Below, piece by piece: positions 53,612 to 62,986 of a stretch of 64,000 nucleotides of DNA. The stretch lies in assembly GCA_944362615.1 (NCBI GenBank), contig CALVTM010000002.1:186001-250000 (forward strand), given 5' to 3'. The stretch comes from an uncultured Clostridia bacterium (GTDB lineage Bacteria; Bacillota; Clostridia; Christensenellales; Pumilibacteraceae). A program made the translations under genes and the position numbers. The notes below the pieces were generated by a model. It did not search any database and was not told the origin of the DNA. It worked only from the letters and a program-made list of their open reading frames with translations. Every line of letters starts with the position of its first letter. Position 1 is the first letter of the stretch.

Positions 53612-54238
53612 TTATCTGATAAAATTGGTTTTTGTTGCGGTAGCGGCAACGGGAGGCAGTATGCCGTTTGCTTTACCGCATTCAATGCACTTAAGCATCC
53701 ATGCCATATTGAGGGCAAGATTGCGCATCGTCGCTACTCCCTCTTCATCCTTTGCTACGTCCTCAGCGCGTGTTCCGTGAACCTCATTCCAGTAAGTAGG
53801 CGATACCACCGGCATCTGAGATATTGTAAAATACTTGTTCAGCTCATCCACGCTGACTATCGTCCCCGCTCTGCGCGCAGAAGCTATCGCCGCCGCCGGC
53901 TTATGAGGATATCCGCCGTGCGCGTAAAATACACGGTCAAGCAGACTGACAAGCGTACCGTTCGGCGACGCATAATACACCGGCGTGCCGACTATAAGTC
54001 CGTCGGCGGCCTCCAGTTTATCTATCAGCTCGTTCACCGCATCGTCTTTGATCGCACAACGCTTTGCGCCGCTCTTACGGCAATAACCGCAAGCAACGCA
54101 TCCGCTTATGCGCTGCGTTCCCAGTTGAAATATCTCGCTTCCGATACCCTGCTCGGCAAGCGTATCTGCAATGATCGTAAGTGCCGCATTCGTGCAACCG
54201 TCCTTATGCGGACTGCCGTTTATCATTAAAACTTTCAT
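53612..54238 (-). CDS. NADPH-dependent FMN reductase / flavodoxin family protein
   Basis: 208 residues. KVLMINGSPHKDGCTNAALT at the N terminus is the FMN phosphate loop; CVACGYCRKSGAKRCAIKDD near 47 gives the cysteine motif found in iron-sulfur flavoprotein relatives, and GTPVYYASPNGTLVSLLDRVF is the second FMN segment. Probably reduces quinones, nitro compounds or metals; function not specific. GGAGG ten bases upstream supports the start. Confidence 0.82.
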   Translation of the reverse strand: MKVLMINGSPHKDGCTNAALTIIADTLAEQGIGSEIFQLGTQRISGCVACGYCRKSGAKRCAIKDDAVNELIDKLEAADGLIVGTPVYYASPNGTLVSLLDRVFYAHGGYPHKPAAAIASARRAGTIVSVDELNKYFTISQMPVVSPTYWNEVHGTRAEDVAKDEEGVATMRNLALNMAWMLKCIECGKANGILPPVAATATKTNFIR

Positions 54239-54314
54239 CAGTCTTATATCCTCCGATAATTTTTTCTGTACCTCTTAATTATACACCCTGTTATCACAAT
54301 CGTCAATTATACGA

Positions 54315-54343
54315 TTGACTTATAACCCGATTTCTGATAATCT
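54315..54343 (+). promoter_or_regulatory. Promoter of the amidohydrolase gene, near-leaderless
   Basis: TTGACT (54315-54320), 17-bp spacer ending TGA, TAATCT (54338-54343), then seven bases to the ATG at 54351. Confidence 0.6.
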
Positions 54344-54350
54344 TAGCGTT

Positions 54351-55139
54351 ATGATCATTGATTTTCATACACATTATTATCCGGATGATCTTGCGTACCG
54401 TGCGCTTCACGGTGTGGACGACGTCTGCGAAGGAGATAACGACGGAACATATCGCGGGCTTAAAAAAGCCATGCAGAAAGCCGGCGTCGATCGCGCGGTG
54501 GTGCTTGCGGTCTGTAACCGACCGGAGCATGAAGATAAGATAAATTCGTTTATCCTCGGGTGCGCGGACGAAGCTATCATACCTTTCTTTTCCGTTCACC
54601 CTTACTCGGAAAATGCTCCCGAGCTTGTGCGCAAGTATGCGGGGCTCGGAGTTAAGGGAATCAAACTTCATCCGAATATGCAACAGTTCCGGCTGGGTGA
54701 TGAAAGGTTTCCGCCTTTTTGCCGCGCCATACGCGAAACAGGCATTATTGCCCTCTTCCACTGCGGCAAACCGGGAAGAACGCCCACGTCGTTTGATGTG
54801 TACCCGTCAGACTTCCTGCCGCTGATGGATATCCTCGATCCCGAGCGCACTGTGCTTGCGCATACCGGAGGCTACGGCGTATCGGACAGCGAACTTGACG
54901 TACTGCGCGCTATGAACGTATACACCGATCTTTCGCTCGCTTCCTCTCAGTTTACACCCGACAGAATGAAGAGCATCCTCGAGTCTATCCCTGCCGACCG
55001 GCTGCTGTTCGGAAGCGACGCCCCGTGGAGAGACATAAGCGCCTCGCTCGATTTTATCCGCGCTTCGTGCAGAGACGATACCGCACTTCAGCTTTTACTG
55101 CACATTAACGCGGAAAAACTGCTCGGCTTAAACGGATGA
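54351..55139 (+). CDS. Amidohydrolase 2 / TIM-barrel metal-dependent hydrolase
   Basis: 262 residues. The metal motif IDFHTHYYPDD opens the protein, KGIKLHPNMQQF near 104 and LAHTGGYG near 163, and LFGSDAPWRD near 225 are the other ligands, as in the amidohydrolase 2 family. The reaction (decarboxylation or hydrolysis) and substrate are unknown. ATG at 54351 chosen, no Shine-Dalgarno site, directly after a promoter; the longer frame from 54315 would run through the promoter. Confidence 0.82.
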   Translation: MIIDFHTHYYPDDLAYRALHGVDDVCEGDNDGTYRGLKKAMQKAGVDRAVVLAVCNRPEHEDKINSFILGCADEAIIPFFSVHPYSENAPELVRKYAGLGVKGIKLHPNMQQFRLGDERFPPFCRAIRETGIIALFHCGKPGRTPTSFDVYPSDFLPLMDILDPERTVLAHTGGYGVSDSELDVLRAMNVYTDLSLASSQFTPDRMKSILESIPADRLLFGSDAPWRDISASLDFIRASCRDDTALQLLLHINAEKLLGLNG

Positions 55140-55193
55140 ACGCTCGGTTTACGCTCGCGCTGAAAGACTTATAATACTATAAAAAAGATAGCA

Positions 55194-55230
55194 CAAGCAG
55201 GGCTGCCGCTTAATGCGGCAGCCCTGCTTG
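55194..55230. terminator. Bidirectional terminator between convergent genes
   Basis: A perfect 16-bp stem (CAAGCAGGGCTGCCGC / GCGGCAGCCCTGCTTG) with loop TTAAT; weaker complementarity extends it outward through AAGATA and TATCTT. Confidence 0.85.
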
Positions 55231-55244
55231 TTATCTTTAGATTT

Positions 55245-55730
55245 TCAGACCGTCATATAATACGATTGAAGTATGACGCCGCTTAGTATCAGATAATATA
55301 TACAGAAACTGCTTATTATGATACCGATAATACTGAGCGCTATCGTCGCCGAACGATGTGATCCGTATTTTTTAGCCGTACCGTTACGCCGAATAAGGGC
55401 AACTATTCCGGATATGAACGATAAAACCATGATCACACAGGATGTTACCGTAATAGCTATGAACTGAACGATAATCGTATGATTTGCCGCCTCAGCTATC
55501 AGGGTTATCAGAAACACCAGGAATATGATCAAATAAAAGCTTAATGCTAAATTCGCGACGATGCCACCGACCAATGAAAGCAATGCGGGAAGCAAGCTGT
55601 ACGTTTCATCATATACGCGCTCTTCCGCGCGCGGCACCTGCCGACTTGCAAGCGTCCTGCCGTTTCTAACGCATTCGTCACAGACAGTTGCATTTTCGCA
55701 AGTGCGCTTTCCGCAAAATCTGCAATACAT
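55245..55730 (-). CDS. Zinc ribbon membrane protein
   Basis: 161 residues: an N-terminal zinc ribbon (MYCRFCGKRTCENATVCDECVRNG), a short linker and three or four hydrophobic helices (about 45-75, 85-110, 128-155). Related small proteins are common in Clostridia without known role. Shine-Dalgarno GGAGG seven bases upstream. It is the last gene of the trmH-guaA-guaA-like operon, 39 bases after the guaA-like gene. Confidence 0.7.
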   Translation of the reverse strand: MYCRFCGKRTCENATVCDECVRNGRTLASRQVPRAEERVYDETYSLLPALLSLVGGIVANLALSFYLIIFLVFLITLIAEAANHTIIVQFIAITVTSCVIMVLSFISGIVALIRRNGTAKKYGSHRSATIALSIIGIIISSFCIYYLILSGVILQSYYMTV

Positions 55731-55769
55731 TATTATCCTCCATTATGTTTTATTACGATCTTGCCCGAC

Positions 55770-56750
55770 TTATTCCCACTCGATGGTTCCGCAGGGCTTC
55801 GGAGTCAGATCGTAAAGCACGCGGTTCACTCCGTCGACCTCCGTAGTTATTCTCGCGGTGATGTGCTGGAGCAAAGCAAAAGGTACGTCCTCTACAGTGG
55901 CGGTCATGGCGTCTACAGTGTTTACCGCTCTGATGATGACCGGATATTCAAATGTGCGCTTGTTGTTTTTCACGCCTACGGATTTGAAGTCGGGAACTAC
56001 GGTGAAATACTGCCATACCTTGCCTTCAAGCCCGTTCTTCGCAAACTCTTCACGCAATATCGCATCGGATTCACGTACTGCCTCCAAGCGGTCACGGGTG
56101 ATCGCGCCCAGACAGCGCACTCCGAGTCCGGGACCGGGGAACGGCTGACGGAAGACCATGTTATCAGGCAGTCCCAATGCTTTGCCGACTACGCGGACTT
56201 CATCCTTGAAAAGCAGACGCACGGGCTCTACAAGCTCAAACTTGAGATCTTCGGGAAGACCGCCGACGTTGTGATGAGCCTTTACAGGACCGCTCTCGAG
56301 AATGTCCGGATAAATAGTACCCTGCGCAAGGAAATCAATACCTTCGAGCTTGCGCGCTTCCTCTTCGAACACGCGGATGAATTCCGCACCGATGATCTTA
56401 CGTTTCTGCTCAGGATCGGCAACGCCTGCCAGCTTATCCAGGAAGCGATCCACCGCATCCACATATATAAGATTGGCATCCATCTCGTCACGGAATACCT
56501 TTACCACCTGCTCCGGCTCCCCTTTGCGCAGCAGACCGTGGTTTACGTGAACGCATACCAGCTGCTTGCCGATCGCCTTGATGAGCAGTGCTGCAACTAC
56601 TGAAGAATCTACGCCGCCGCTGAGGGCAAGAAGAACTTTTTTATCGCCTACTTTGGCACGCACCTCGGCTATCTGCTCTTCAATGAACTGCTCCGCAAGC
56701 GCGGGCGTAGTTATGCGTTCCATGTTCTCAGGACGCTTGTTGTTATTCAT
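55770..56750 (-). CDS. Stand-alone GMP synthase ATP-pyrophosphatase and dimerisation subunit
   Basis: 326 residues equal to the C-terminal two-thirds of GuaA. It has the PP-loop [13 protein letters not shown] near 43, [23 protein letters not shown] and the GuaA C terminus GTIEWE. It lacks a glutamine amidotransferase domain. Stand-alone copies of this shape are the GuaAb subunit in archaea. Its Shine-Dalgarno site is GGAGG. The full-length guaA lies 69 bases before it. Possible role: a GMP synthase subunit using ammonia or another amidotransferase. Substrate might differ from XMP, but all core motifs look intact. Confidence 0.88.
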   Translation of the reverse strand: MNNNKRPENMERITTPALAEQFIEEQIAEVRAKVGDKKVLLALSGGVDSSVVAALLIKAIGKQLVCVHVNHGLLRKGEPEQVVKVFRDEMDANLIYVDAVDRFLDKLAGVADPEQKRKIIGAEFIRVFEEEARKLEGIDFLAQGTIYPDILESGPVKAHHNVGGLPEDLKFELVEPVRLLFKDEVRVVGKALGLPDNMVFRQPFPGPGLGVRCLGAITRDRLEAVRESDAILREEFAKNGLEGKVWQYFTVVPDFKSVGVKNNKRTFEYPVIIRAVNTVDAMTATVEDVPFALLQHITARITTEVDGVNRVLYDLTPKPCGTIEWE

Positions 56751-56819
56751 ATCTGTTCCTCCCGGATTATTTTTTCTCTTGTGTGTTTATGTTCGTATTA
56801 ACTTACTTATCTCCGCCGC

Positions 56820-58367
56820 TTATTCCCATTCAATAGTAGCGGGCGGCTTGGAAGTAACGTCGTACGCTATGCGGTTGATGCCCTTGACTTCGTTGACTAT
56901 TCGGGACGATATGGTCTCAAGCACATCGTAAGGAATACGCGCCCAGTCCGCAGTCATGCCGTCCACACTCGTTACGGCACGCAGTCCGCACACATAGTCG
57001 TATGTACGCTCGTCCCCCATTACGCCTACCGTCTGCACATTGGTCAGCACCGCAAAGTACTGCCATATTTCCTTATCCAGTCCGGCGCGCGCTATCTCTT
57101 CGCGGTATATGTAATCAGCGTCCTGAAGTATCTTTACCTTTTCCGCTGTCACCTCTCCGATGATACGTATTCCGAGACCGGGACCGGGGAACGGTTGACG
57201 CAACACTATGGACGCCGGAAGCCCTATTTCAAAGCCGCACGCGCGCACCTCGTCTTTGAACAGATCGCGCAGAGGCTCTACTATCTCCTTGAAGTCCACA
57301 ACGTCCGGAAGTCCGCCTACGTTGTGATGACTCTTTATCTTTGCGCTTGCGCCCAGTCCGCTCTCTATTACGTCCGGATAGATCGTTCCCTGAACGAGAT
57401 AATCCACGGCACCTATCTTGCGCGCTTCTTCCTCAAATACTTTGATGAATTCCGCGCCTATGATCTTACGTTTTTTCTCCGGTTCCGTCACGCCTTTGAG
57501 TTTGGAAAGAAAACGCTCGCCTGCGTCTACAGCAATAAGATTCATTTTCTGCTCGTCACGGAAAACGCGGATTATTTCCGCCGTCTCGTTCTTACGCATG
57601 AGACCGTGATCGACATATACGCATATGAGGTTAGGACATGCCTTATGAACAAGCGTCGCCGCAACTGCGCTGTCTACGCCTCCGGAAAGCGCGCAAAGCA
57701 CTTTCTTGTCTCCTATCTTGGCTTTAAGCTTTGCTATCGTTTCCGCGGCAAAGTTTCCCATCGTCCAGTCGCCGTTGGCTCCGCACACGTTGTAGAGGAA
57801 GTTGTGAAGCACTTTGTTTCCCTCTTCGGTGTGCATTACTTCGGGGTGGAACTGCACTCCGTAAAGCCGGCGCGCCTCGTTCTCCATTGCCGCCACCGGA
57901 CAAGTCGGCGTCGTTGCCGTCGATACGAAACCGTCAGGCAGTTTCTCCACATAGTTGGTATGGCTCATCCAGCAAAGAGAGGTTTCCTTTACTCCGTCAA
58001 ACAGTTTGCCCGAACGCACCGTAAGCGTCTGCCTGCCGTACTCGCGCGGACCTGTCGTAACGACTCCCCCCGACATGTGCGCTATGAGCTGACATCCGTA
58101 ACATATACCGAGTATAGGTATGCCCGCTTCAAGAAGATCCTGACCGACGCGCGGCGCGTCCTCCTCAAAAATATTGCTCGGTCCGCCCGTGAAAATTATG
58201 CCTATCGGGTTCTTTTCCAAAAGCTTTTCTGTCGGCGTTGAAAAAGGCAAAAGTTCACAGTATACGCCCTGTTCACGCACACGACGAGCTATAAGCTGGT
58301 TGTACTGTCCTCCGAAATCGAGGACGATCACTGTCTGGCGATCATTCATTTGTTTATATCTCCGCAA
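56820..58367 (-). CDS. guaA: GMP synthase (glutamine-hydrolysing), full-length
   Basis: 515 residues. It aminates XMP to GMP. The class I amidotransferase domain has the catalytic Cys in [13 protein letters not shown] near 87 and [10 protein letters not shown]; the PP-loop [12 protein letters not shown] near 225, [11 protein letters not shown] and the C-terminal TIEWE complete it. It overlaps trmH by 22 bases. The ATG, preceded by a GCGGAGATA Shine-Dalgarno-like sequence, is at about codon 7 of the longest frame (MNDRQT..), so the true start may be 58349 rather than 58367. Confidence 0.94.
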   Translation of the reverse strand: MRRYKQMNDRQTVIVLDFGGQYNQLIARRVREQGVYCELLPFSTPTEKLLEKNPIGIIFTGGPSNIFEEDAPRVGQDLLEAGIPILGICYGCQLIAHMSGGVVTTGPREYGRQTLTVRSGKLFDGVKETSLCWMSHTNYVEKLPDGFVSTATTPTCPVAAMENEARRLYGVQFHPEVMHTEEGNKVLHNFLYNVCGANGDWTMGNFAAETIAKLKAKIGDKKVLCALSGGVDSAVAATLVHKACPNLICVYVDHGLMRKNETAEIIRVFRDEQKMNLIAVDAGERFLSKLKGVTEPEKKRKIIGAEFIKVFEEEARKIGAVDYLVQGTIYPDVIESGLGASAKIKSHHNVGGLPDVVDFKEIVEPLRDLFKDEVRACGFEIGLPASIVLRQPFPGPGLGIRIIGEVTAEKVKILQDADYIYREEIARAGLDKEIWQYFAVLTNVQTVGVMGDERTYDYVCGLRAVTSVDGMTADWARIPYDVLETISSRIVNEVKGINRIAYDVTSKPPATIEWE

Positions 58368-59071
58368 AAAATATGTTTCGTAGTTTCGTAAAGCCCTATC
58401 GCTACCGCCTGCGGCAGATTCAGCGAATCGATGTCTTTACTGTGCCGTATTATGACCGGCGTCCCGGCTTCCGCAAGCTCCGCAGGCAATCCCGACCCTT
58501 CGTTACCGAACACAAGACCGAAAGGCGCCTCCGGTGTCACACTGCCGAGAGTCACGCTTCTGTCGTCCAGCATGAACAGCATTTTATTCTCGGGATGAGC
58601 GGCGGCATAGTCTCCCCACTCCGGATATACGCTTATGCTGAGCGAAAATATCGCGCCCATGGATGCACGTACCGTTTTGGGATTATAAGCATCCGCACAG
58701 CCTTGCCCGACGATCGCAAGCTTTCTGATCCCAAAACCGAGCATCGTGCGCATTATCGTTCCGAGGTTTCCTTCATCGGAGGGCTGAACAAGCGTAACGT
58801 GAGTGTCGCTGCCGAAATCTTCATAGCGTTTTCTGAACACTCCCGCCATATAGACGTTACCTTTTTTCGCAATACGTGATATCGATTTATCGTCAACGAC
58901 GGTTATATCCCGCACCGGAGCAAGTATCTTTTCAAGCTCGTCCGTCATGCGCAACGAGGAATGAAGCACAATGCTTTCAATGTCCTCGCGCCTGCGCTTT
59001 ATCAGCTCTACGGTCGGAAACGCACCGAGACTGTAAGATATTTCTCCCGCTTTGTCATAAGCTTTAAGCAT
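58346..59071 (-). CDS. SpoU/TrmH family RNA 2'-O-methyltransferase
   Basis: 241 residues. An N-terminal ~85-residue substrate-binding part and the SPOUT methyltransferase fold: [23 protein letters not shown] (motif 1, R as catalytic residue), [14 protein letters not shown] (motif 2) and [15 protein letters not shown] (motif 3). It likely methylates rRNA or tRNA ribose; target unknown. The ATG is six bases after TATAAT, hence leaderless. It heads the guaA operon. Confidence 0.88.
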   Translation of the reverse strand: MLKAYDKAGEISYSLGAFPTVELIKRRREDIESIVLHSSLRMTDELEKILAPVRDITVVDDKSISRIAKKGNVYMAGVFRKRYEDFGSDTHVTLVQPSDEGNLGTIMRTMLGFGIRKLAIVGQGCADAYNPKTVRASMGAIFSLSISVYPEWGDYAAAHPENKMLFMLDDRSVTLGSVTPEAPFGLVFGNEGSGLPAELAEAGTPVIIRHSKDIDSLNLPQAVAIGLYETTKHIFCGDINK

Positions 59072-59077
59072 AGTATA

Positions 59078-59106
59078 ATTATAAACCGAAAGCGGCTATA
59101 AGTCAA
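59078..59106 (-). promoter_or_regulatory. Promoter giving a leaderless trmH-guaA mRNA
   Basis: TTGACT (59101-59106), 17-bp spacer, TATAAT (59078-59083) on the minus strand; six bases to the ATG at 59071. A leaderless mRNA leaves no room for a guanine riboswitch before the operon. Confidence 0.8.
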
Positions 59107-59133
59107 TAAATATTTTAAGATAACGCACAAACG

Positions 59134-59967
59134 TCACCGTCCTGCCGCGCCTACATTCCTTGCATAGTGAAATATGTATTGCTGAGCAAGACCGGCAAGC
59201 TCGCCGTATCTCGCCATATAAAAATCATGAATCTTGGCGGGCGTATCCAGCTCCTCTGTCATAAGCGCCTGTTTCATCCAGGTATCAACCGGGAAGGAAT
59301 CCCAGTGAGACAGCCCGAAAAGCACTATGCAGTCCGCTACCTTGGGACCTATCCCTTTTACGGTAAGCAGCTTTTTACGCGCTTCGTCCGCACTGAGAGC
59401 TTTTACTTCGGATACGAACTCGTCAGTCACCGTCCGTACTGCGGAATACAGATACGCATCCCGGTATCCCGCACCGAGAGCCGAGTAATCCGCAACCGAA
59501 AGCGGAAGCAGCTCCTCCCTCGTCGGAAACGCATGACCGCCGTCCGGAGTGCTTTTCCCGGCGGCTACGCACAATCTTTCGATTATCCCTTTTATACGCG
59601 GTATGTTGTTGTTTGCGGATATTATAAATGATATTATCATCTCAAACGCATTCTGGCGGAGCAGCCTTATGCCCTTTCCCGCCTCGCTCTCGCGCGCAAG
59701 CTCAGGGAACGAATGAAGCCGCTCAAAATATCCGGAGTAATCCGCATCCAACGCGAAATAATGATAAAAATAATCCGGATCAGCCGTGTCTATCCGCACT
59801 CCGTCCGCCGTCTGTGCTATGCGGCAGTACTTATCCGCGGAACGCACCGTATAACCGTCCCCGTTTTGTGCAAACCTGAACGTCTGTCCGCATTCCAATG
59901 TATCCCTGACATTGAAAAACTCCGCGCCCTCTACAGTTATTCCGCTTTTGTCTTTCGTGATCTCCAT
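59134..59967 (-). CDS. ogg: 8-oxoguanine DNA glycosylase (OGG1 type)
   Basis: 277 residues. Removes oxidised guanine from DNA. The N-terminal domain has TLECGQTFRF; the helix-hairpin-helix-GPD motif LTVKGIGPKVADCIVLFGL near 200 is followed by DSFPVDTWMKQAL, with the K of the HhH (KVAD) as nucleophile and the D of PVDTW as activating residue. ATG at 59967 is six bases after TATAAT without a Shine-Dalgarno site; a longer frame from 59985 overlaps the promoter. Confidence 0.92.
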   Translation of the reverse strand: MEITKDKSGITVEGAEFFNVRDTLECGQTFRFAQNGDGYTVRSADKYCRIAQTADGVRIDTADPDYFYHYFALDADYSGYFERLHSFPELARESEAGKGIRLLRQNAFEMIISFIISANNNIPRIKGIIERLCVAAGKSTPDGGHAFPTREELLPLSVADYSALGAGYRDAYLYSAVRTVTDEFVSEVKALSADEARKKLLTVKGIGPKVADCIVLFGLSHWDSFPVDTWMKQALMTEELDTPAKIHDFYMARYGELAGLAQQYIFHYARNVGAAGR

Positions 59968-59973
59968 GATATG

Positions 59974-60003
59974 ATTATACCACATGTTCCGCCGCTATGG
60001 CAA
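59974..60003 (-). promoter_or_regulatory. Promoter giving a leaderless ogg mRNA
   Basis: TTGCCA (59998-60003), 18-bp spacer, TATAAT (59974-59979) on the minus strand; six bases to the ATG at 59967. Confidence 0.7.
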
Positions 60004-60111
60004 TGAAATTCCCTGTTTATCGTTTTATTTACACGAACGGAAATTTTATCCGGCAGTTCGCCGCGTTTAAAGCGGAGAATGTCCCTCAGCTATTACCCGA
60101 ACATGTAAAAA

Positions 60112-60139
60112 GGCTGTCGCATCCGTAAATGCAACAGCC
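60112..60139 (-). terminator. Terminator of rplU-rpmA
   Basis: GGCTGTCGCAT / ATGCAACAGCC with two wobble pairs, loop CCGTAA, then a T run (TTTTTACATG) on the minus strand, 20 bases after rpmA. Confidence 0.75.
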
Positions 60140-60159
60140 CTCTTTTATAGCTGTGATTA

Positions 60160-60450
60160 TTATTCAGCAGCGTATACGCTTACCTTTTTACGGGTACGGT
60201 CGTAACGCTCGAATTTTACAACGCCGTCGACTTTAGCGTAAAGCGTATCATCGCTGCCTATACCGACATTGTTGCCTGCATGGAACTTGGTTCCTCTCTG
60301 GCGGATGAGAATGCTGCCTGCGCGTACATTTTCACCTGCGTATCTCTTGACGCCCAGTCTCTGAGCGTTACTGTCTCTGCCGTTCTTCGTGGATCCGCCG
60401 CCCTTCTTGTGAGCCATGAGGACAAGCGGCTTAAATGTAAATACCGTCAT
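60160..60450 (-). CDS. rpmA: 50S ribosomal protein L27 with atypical N-terminal extension
   Basis: 96 residues. [23 protein letters not shown] is the L27 start, with [21 protein letters not shown] after it. In Bacillota L27 normally begins with about nine extra residues ending LQFFA, cut off by protease Prp. Here the extension is [12 protein letters not shown] and lacks that motif. The Shine-Dalgarno site GAGAGG sits eight bases before the ATG at 60450, supporting translation of the extension; the internal ATG at 60417, which would give mature MAHKKGG, has none. prp is missing between rplU and rpmA. Confidence 0.92.
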   Translation of the reverse strand: MTVFTFKPLVLMAHKKGGGSTKNGRDSNAQRLGVKRYAGENVRAGSILIRQRGTKFHAGNNVGIGSDDTLYAKVDGVVKFERYDRTRKKVSVYAAE

Positions 60451-60479
60451 TTTATATACCTCTCTTTATATCTCGCGGA

Positions 60480-60779
60480 TCACGCCATAGCGGTGATCTT
60501 GACCTTCGTGAAAGCCTGTCTGTGTCCGTTCTTGACACGCTCGTTCTTCTTGGACTTGTACTTGAATACTACGACTTTCTTCGTCTTGCCCTGCTTAACG
60601 ATCTCGCCCTTTACTTTGCCGGATGCTTCGGCACCGGTAAGGATGTTTTCGCCGTCAACTTTCATGATAGCGTCAAACTCAACCTGAGCGCCTGCTTCGC
60701 CTTCCAGCTTTTCCACTTCGATAACGTCGCCTTCGCAGACTTTGTACTGCTTGCCGCCGGTAACGATTACTGCGTACAT
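60480..60779 (-). CDS. rplU: 50S ribosomal protein L21
   Basis: 99 residues. MYAVIVTGGKQYKVCEGD opens the L21 family; the C terminus has KKNERVKNGHRQAFTKVKI. L21 binds 23S rRNA in the large subunit. The ATG at 60779 has GAGGAGG eight bases away; a frame to 60860 runs through the leader. Only 29 bases separate it from rpmA, too few for prp. Confidence 0.95.
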   Translation of the reverse strand: MYAVIVTGGKQYKVCEGDVIEVEKLEGEAGAQVEFDAIMKVDGENILTGAEASGKVKGEIVKQGKTKKVVVFKYKSKKNERVKNGHRQAFTKVKITAMA

Positions 60780-60869
60780 TTGTTTTGCCTCCTCTGCACT
60801 TGATGTTTCCGCCGTGACCCGGGTTCGCCCGTATTTTAAGCGCATTAAAATACCCGTCACGAGCGGTTC
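60780..60869 (-). promoter_or_regulatory. 5' leader of rplU, possible L21 autoregulatory leader
   Basis: A 90-nt untranslated leader with CGTGACGGGTATTTTAA and complementary GC-rich stretches that can fold. Bacillota often carry an L21 leader RNA here. I infer this from position and length; I could not match the consensus base by base. Confidence 0.4.
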
Positions 60870-60875
60870 TTAGCT

Positions 60876-60904
60876 ATTATATTAAATGCAAGGCGCTTTG
60901 TCAA
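60876..60904 (-). promoter_or_regulatory. Promoter of rplU-rpmA
   Basis: TTGACA (60899-60904), 17-bp spacer, TATAAT (60876-60881) on the minus strand: a full consensus promoter for ribosomal protein genes. Confidence 0.85.
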
Positions 60905-60946
60905 GGAAATTCCCGCATTATACGCAAAAAATACTTACCAAAATCC

Positions 60947-60975
60947 TTGACATCGTGAACTTTTTGGGGTATACT
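60947..60975 (+). promoter_or_regulatory. Promoter of the T-box-leuA unit
   Basis: TTGACA (60947-60952), 17-bp spacer, TATACT (60970-60975). Confidence 0.8.
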
Positions 60976-60982
60976 TGCATAA

Positions 60983-61280
60983 ATCGTAAATATAAAGGCA
61001 ATGCCTTACAGGATCAGTAATCTTATTTCCCGTTTTCAGAGAACGTCCGGTCGGTGCGAGGACGATAGCGGCGGATAAGACGAACTCGCCATAAAGGATG
61101 TTAAGCTGCGCACCAAACGGGAGCTTCACTCTCCTCAGTAGACTGCGACGTACGTTCCCCACGTCAGACGGGAAGGGGTATGACTGTACCCTATAAAGTG
61201 CTGCGCTTTATGCGCGGAATAAGAGTGGTACCGCGGATTCGTTCGTCTCTTAACATTATGTTGTTAAGGGGCCTTTTTTC
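60983..61280 (+). promoter_or_regulatory. T-box riboswitch upstream of leuA, probably leucine
   Basis: The T-box signature AGAGTGGTACCGCGG is at 61222-61236; a terminator hairpin follows (CTCTTAACA at 61247-61255 with TGTTAAGGG at 61262-61270, then six T). Upstream lie the long stem I and its loops. A specifier CTC (Leu) at 61085-61087, in GAACTC, fits the downstream leuA but was chosen partly because of it. Uncharged tRNA-Leu would allow read-through into leuA. Confidence 0.88.
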
Positions 61281-61300
61281 AGCCCCTGAAGGAGCCATCA

Positions 61301-62986
61301 ATGAAAAATACCGAAAAGTACGGAAAAGGCTATTTTATGCCCCCGGTCGATTGTACGGACTGGGTGAAAAAAGATTATATCGACAAACCGCCCGTCTGGT
61401 GCAGTGTGGACCTGCGCGACGGCAACCAGGCGCTTGTCACGCCTATGAGCCTCGATGAAAAACTCGAGTTCTTTAAGCTGCTTGTAGACGTCGGATTCAA
61501 AGAAATAGAAGTAGGCTTCCCTGCTGCGTCTGAAACGGAATTCAACTTCCTCCGCCGTATCATCGAGGATAAACTCATTCCGGACGATGTGACCGTTCAG
61601 GTGCTTACGCAAAGCCGTGAGCATATAATACGCCGCACGTTTGAAGCTCTCCGCGGATGTAAACGCGCCATCGTGCATCTTTATAATTCAACCTCCGTCG
61701 CTCAGCGTGAACAGGTGTTCAATAAGGATAAAGCAGAGATCATCAAGATCGCTACTGACGGCGCGGAACTTATTAAGAGACTCGCTGAAGAGGACGGCGG
61801 TAACTACCGCTTCGAGTACTCCCCCGAATCGTTCACGGGTACGGAACCGGAGTTCGCACTGGAAATATGCAATGCGGTCATACGTGTGCTTCAGCCCACC
61901 CAGGACCGCAAACTCATCATCAACCTGCCCAGCACCGTGGAAATGAGTCTTCCTCACGTTTACGCTTGTCAGGTCGAGTATATGCATAAAAATCTGATCA
62001 ACCGTGACTGCGTCGAGATTTCCCTTCACCCTCATAACGACAGGGGCTGCGGAGTTTCGGACGCCGAACTCGGTGTGCTTGCAGGAGCGGACAGAGTGGA
62101 AGGTACACTGTTCGGCAACGGTGAGCGCACGGGTAACGTCGATATCGTTACTCTCGCTCTCAATATGTACACCCACGGCGTTGATCCCAAACTGGATTTC
62201 TCTAATCTGCCCGCCATCAAGGAAACGTATGAACGGCTTACAAATATGACCGTCCCTCCCCGTCAGCCTTACGCGGGTCAGCTCGTGTTCACCGCTTTCT
62301 CCGGAAGCCATCAGGACGCTATTGCAAAAGGTCTTACTTTCCGCAAGGATAAACAGCGCGTACGCTGGGATGTTCCGTATCTTCCGATCGATCCTGCCGA
62401 TATAGGACGTAATTATGACGGCGACGTCATTCGTATAAACAGTCAGTCCGGTAAAGGCGGTATAGGTTATATGCTGGAAAATACATTCGGATATCACCTG
62501 CCCAAGAATATGCGCGAAACTGTCGGTTACGCCGTCAAGAACGCTTCGGACCACGCTCACAAAGAACTGCTTCCCGATGAAGTTATGAAGGTTTTCGCTG
62601 ACGAATTCATAAATGTTGAGTCGCCTCTTACGTTTGTAAAATACGAAATCACCAATGTGCGCGACGGAGTTCAGGCTTGCGTGACAACGAGAAATGCAGG
62701 CAAACTCGTCGACTATATCGGCACCGGAAACGGCGCTCTCGACGCTATATCAAACGCGTTCAAGTCAAATATCGGCGTAAACTACGGCAACCTCCAGTAT
62801 TCCGAGCATGCGCTTGAAGAAGGCTCGCATTCGCGCGCTGCCGCATATGTCGGCATCACCGACGCTGTAGGTCACCGCGTATGGGCAGTCGGCGTGGATA
62901 ACGATATTATGCGCGCTTCCGTCAAGGCGCTTGTCGGCGCTATCAATAAACTGCTTGTCGGCGGTCATTCGTTCGGAGAAAACTGA
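61301..62986 (+). CDS. leuA: 2-isopropylmalate synthase, long (LeuA type 2) form
   Basis: 561 residues. First committed step of leucine synthesis: acetyl-CoA plus 2-oxoisovalerate. The start VWCSVDLRDGNQAL contains the metal ligand D; KEIEVGFPAASETEF, HPHNDRGCGVSDAELG and GTLFGNGERTGNVD are family motifs. The C-terminal ~130 residues form the LeuA regulatory domain used for leucine inhibition. Length and HPHNDRG type match the long form as in yeast, common in some Clostridia. Shine-Dalgarno AAGGAG, regulated by the T-box. The 3' end overlaps the murC stop by 22 bases, convergent. Confidence 0.95.
   Translation: MKNTEKYGKGYFMPPVDCTDWVKKDYIDKPPVWCSVDLRDGNQALVTPMSLDEKLEFFKLLVDVGFKEIEVGFPAASETEFNFLRRIIEDKLIPDDVTVQVLTQSREHIIRRTFEALRGCKRAIVHLYNSTSVAQREQVFNKDKAEIIKIATDGAELIKRLAEEDGGNYRFEYSPESFTGTEPEFALEICNAVIRVLQPTQDRKLIINLPSTVEMSLPHVYACQVEYMHKNLINRDCVEISLHPHNDRGCGVSDAELGVLAGADRVEGTLFGNGERTGNVDIVTLALNMYTHGVDPKLDFSNLPAIKETYERLTNMTVPPRQPYAGQLVFTAFSGSHQDAIAKGLTFRKDKQRVRWDVPYLPIDPADIGRNYDGDVIRINSQSGKGGIGYMLENTFGYHLPKNMRETVGYAVKNASDHAHKELLPDEVMKVFADEFINVESPLTFVKYEITNVRDGVQACVTTRNAGKLVDYIGTGNGALDAISNAFKSNIGVNYGNLQYSEHALEEGSHSRAAAYVGITDAVGHRVWAVGVDNDIMRASVKALVGAINKLLVGGHSFGEN

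Noticed and set aside
57195..58241. Frame of 348 codons on the plus strand opposite guaA
   Set aside because: Antisense shadow of guaA; composition is that of the complement of a conserved gene.
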